64,000 nucleotides of DNA, from positions 1,337,598 through 1,401,597 of the forward strand of contig OX459097.1 in assembly GCA_949775045.1 (NCBI GenBank), written 5' to 3'. Below are positions 61,685 to 64,000 of the stretch, in pieces (position 1 is the stretch's first letter; each line of letters opens with the position of its first letter). A program made the position numbers and the translations under genes. The stretch is from Metridium senile (lineage: Eukaryota; Cnidaria; Anthozoa; Actiniaria; Metridiidae). The notes under the pieces are model-generated. The model ran no database searches and had not been told where the DNA came from. It saw nothing but the letters and a program-made list of their open reading frames with translations.

Positions 61685-62130
61685 TGCTTTGCCTCTTCTA
61701 TACTCGTTGCCTCTTCTGTACGTTGCCTTTTCTGTACGTTGCCTTTTCTGTACGTTGCTTCTTCTGTACGTTGCCTCTGTGTACGTTGTCTCTTCTGTAC
61801 GTTGTCTCTTCTGTACGTTGCCTCTTCTGTACGTTGCCTCTTCTGTACGTTGCCTCTTCTGTACGTTGTCTCTTCTGTACGTTGTCTCTTCTGTACGTTG
61901 CCTCTTCTGTACGTTGCCTCTTCTGTACGTTGTCTCTTCTGTACGTTCCCTCTTCTGTACGTTGTCTCTTCTGTACGTTCCCTCTTCTGTACGTTGCCTC
62001 TTCTGTACGTTGCCTCTTCTGTACGTTGCCTCTTCTGTACGTTGCCTCTTCTGTACGTTGCCTCTTCTGTACGTTGTCTCTTCTGTACGTTGCCTCTTCT
62101 GTACGTTGCCTCTTTTGTACGTTGTTCTCT
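61685..62130. repeat. 16-bp minisatellite (TTGCCTCTTCTGTACG), about 27 copies
   Basis: Units alternate TTGCCT, TTGTCT and TTCCCT before CTTCTGTACG. All three plus-strand frames stay open because the units lack stops. None is a gene. Confidence 0.95.
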
Positions 62131-64000
62131 GGTATATTGGATTGATCTCTGCTTAGCAGGTGTGGTCTATATCACGTACTGCTATAATGGTTCAATAACT
62201 GCGTTGTACTGTTGTTATCTGTTAAATTAGAAACTGCTGAACGACTTTCAATTTCTTAACGGTACGCGTCGAATAGAAATATTTCTAGGTGTAGAATGTT
62301 AACTGATTTCATTCATTTTTTTACGTACACTGGAATTTATTTGCTATAATATGTTCCATGGACTGTTGCAAATAAATAATGTGGATGTAGATTTCTCTTT
62401 GTCTTCTTTACATGCATACAGTTTCACGGTGTTAATCGTTGTACAGCTGTGAGGTTGACAAACAGTCCATTTTCACTTGTTATAAACGATGGTTGAATTA
62501 ACATCGATCATATAGCAAAGCTTGGTGCGACGATCGGTAAAGTCAGTTTTTTTAGAGTGACTTGAGACAGTCTTCAATCCCTCGAAAGTAGAAGTCCTCG
62601 ATCCCACTAGATAAATAAGGTGATCGCTTTTAGGCCGTCGATAATATGCACCTTTGACGTCAGTCTTTCTTCAATAAGATTGCAGACGAACTAGTTCAAA
62701 ATACAGTTGAAAACTTGAATCTCTTCATGTGTCCTTGTTCGTTAATTTAATGAGCTTGGTTGTTTTTAGCTTTTTTAACTTCACTCTTCGTACCTTTTGT
62801 GCGCGCGTTATATGGAGTCACCAGTTTTAAGTCCACTTTGGGTAGCTCCAGATTTATAGCTTTAGTTTTTGATCAAGTAGCTAGATATCCCAGCAATAAC
62901 GATGTAGAGCATTAACTAAGTCTTAAACCGTTAATATCACATCTCAGGCGACGTTATTAACATACAGGATGGTGGCATTAATAAATCCATTGATTAATTC
63001 TTGGTTTTAATAATAATGTTTGTTGACACAACTGACGCAAGACTTGTTTTTATAACCTGTGTTATTTGTATAGTAGAATGATTCTACTTGACACGAACAA
63101 ATTGCTCTTCTGATAATATATTGATTTATAGAACTGACTCATCTCTTTTCCTATTCACATGTAATGAGACTTTACATCAACTATACATATTAAAAAAGCA
63201 ACAATGGCGGCGAGAATGAAAGCGGCAACTCGGCTAAGGTAAAAAAGGAACAGTAGCCGATGAGAAATAAGAAGGGAATAATTAAAGGAAGAGAACGACA
63301 TAAAGACTAGAAATGGATCGAAAAGAAAACACTGGAAAAATAAAGAAATGAACATAGTGAAAGGGAAAAGAAGAATAAAATACAGGGAAGGGAAAATAAA
63401 AAATAAACTTGCAATTGAAAAAAAAGGAAATATTGTTGAAAAGAAAGAAAAAGGATAAAGAAGAAAGAGAATTGAAATGAAAGCTTAAGAGAGATACAAA
63501 GAGAAAGTAAGAGAAAGGTAAAATTGTTTAATCAGGGAACAGCAATCAAGGAAGAAAGATTTCAATGACGATATTTGACTAAACTCAGTAGGTGTTATCA
63601 CCACTATGTCTTCCAGCTGGACAGCCCAAAAAGCCTTGTAACTTAAAATATATTAATTAAAAATATGAAATTTAATAAACTTAATATATAGATCGATAGC
63701 ATCAGTCAGACAAGCGGCTATCTCGATCAATAGAATCATACTGCAGTATAGATTACATTATAAAGTTGATGGTATTATTCTGGAATTTTCTCTCCTACCA
63801 AAATAATAACTTTTCTTATTAATTAATTTGTTGTTATTTTCAATATTTTGTCAAATAAAGAGTTGTTTCCATATATGGGTATGCTTTACAGGTGGCCTGC
63901 TCAAGGTGACGAATGTTTGCTTTTTCTTTGCTAAAGTGTTTCAGTACTATTTTTCGGGTTGCGATAAAAAGCTGAAACTGAAACGACTGAAACGGCTGAA
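62131..64000. other. AT-rich DNA, no gene seen
   Basis: Purine-rich stretch at about 63350-63500 (GAAAGAAAGAAAAAGG). No frame has recognisable similarity and no clear inverted repeat was noticed. Confidence 0.45.

Noticed and set aside
61613..62230. A 205-codon Cys-rich frame that looks like a secreted protein
   Set aside because: A 16-bp minisatellite open in all three frames; the period gives a false Cys-rich pattern.

Overview
The window looks like nuclear DNA from an invertebrate animal. The genes have many exons with GT...AG introns. The gene families are animal ones: an anion-type Cys-loop receptor, PIN1, XAB2/SYF1 and two class A GPCRs. AT-rich intergenic DNA is crowded with short inverted-repeat transposons, non-LTR retrotransposon fragments, a tRNA-derived SINE and long simple-repeat arrays. 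A marine invertebrate, perhaps an anthozoan cnidarian, is my best guess. It rests mainly on the second GPCR lacking several canonical motifs, and the sequence alone does not prove it.

Layout. (1) 511-7085, minus: a GABA-A/glycine-type Cys-loop channel gene, with eight exons from the signal peptide to TM3; the TM4 end lies before base 1. (2) 7086-22700: about 15 kb with no recognisable host gene, holding MITEs, minisatellites and three decayed non-LTR retrotransposon fragments. (3) 23182-25415, minus: a complete four-exon PIN1-like prolyl isomerase. (4) 25416-25669: a 254-bp gap between divergent start codons, very probably a shared promoter. (5) 25670-47313, plus: a complete XAB2/SYF1 splicing-factor gene. 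Its 25 exons join in phase to 850 codons, and its introns are packed with microsatellites and MITEs. (6) 47578-49233, minus: a single-exon peptide-type GPCR, tail to tail with SYF1. (7) 51172-59653: an 8.48-kb palindromic mobile element with about 3.84-kb gene-bearing inverted arms, a 0.79-kb single-copy centre and a 6-bp target-site duplication (AATGTT). (8) 60486-61415, minus: a second single-exon GPCR with unusual motifs. The last 2.5 kb has a minisatellite and no gene.

The main discovery candidate is the palindromic element. Its 5'-AGT...ACT-3' ends and 6-bp duplication resemble Polinton/Maverick elements, but I see no polymerase, integrase, ATPase, protease or capsid gene in it. It carries a PC4-like ssDNA-binding protein, a C2H2 zinc-finger protein and small ORFs, each present twice, plus one single-copy acidic protein in the centre. 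It could be a non-autonomous or snap-back derivative of a protein-primed virus-like transposon, or an undescribed element family.

A second theme is duplication across exon-intron junctions. One channel exon, with its splice donor, has been amplified into a seven-unit minisatellite, and two SYF1 acceptors are duplicated (61 bp and 41 bp). SYF1 (spliceosome) and PIN1 (phospho-Ser/Pro isomerase) share an upstream region, which would allow co-expression as housekeeping genes. The three receptors are unrelated to them in function.
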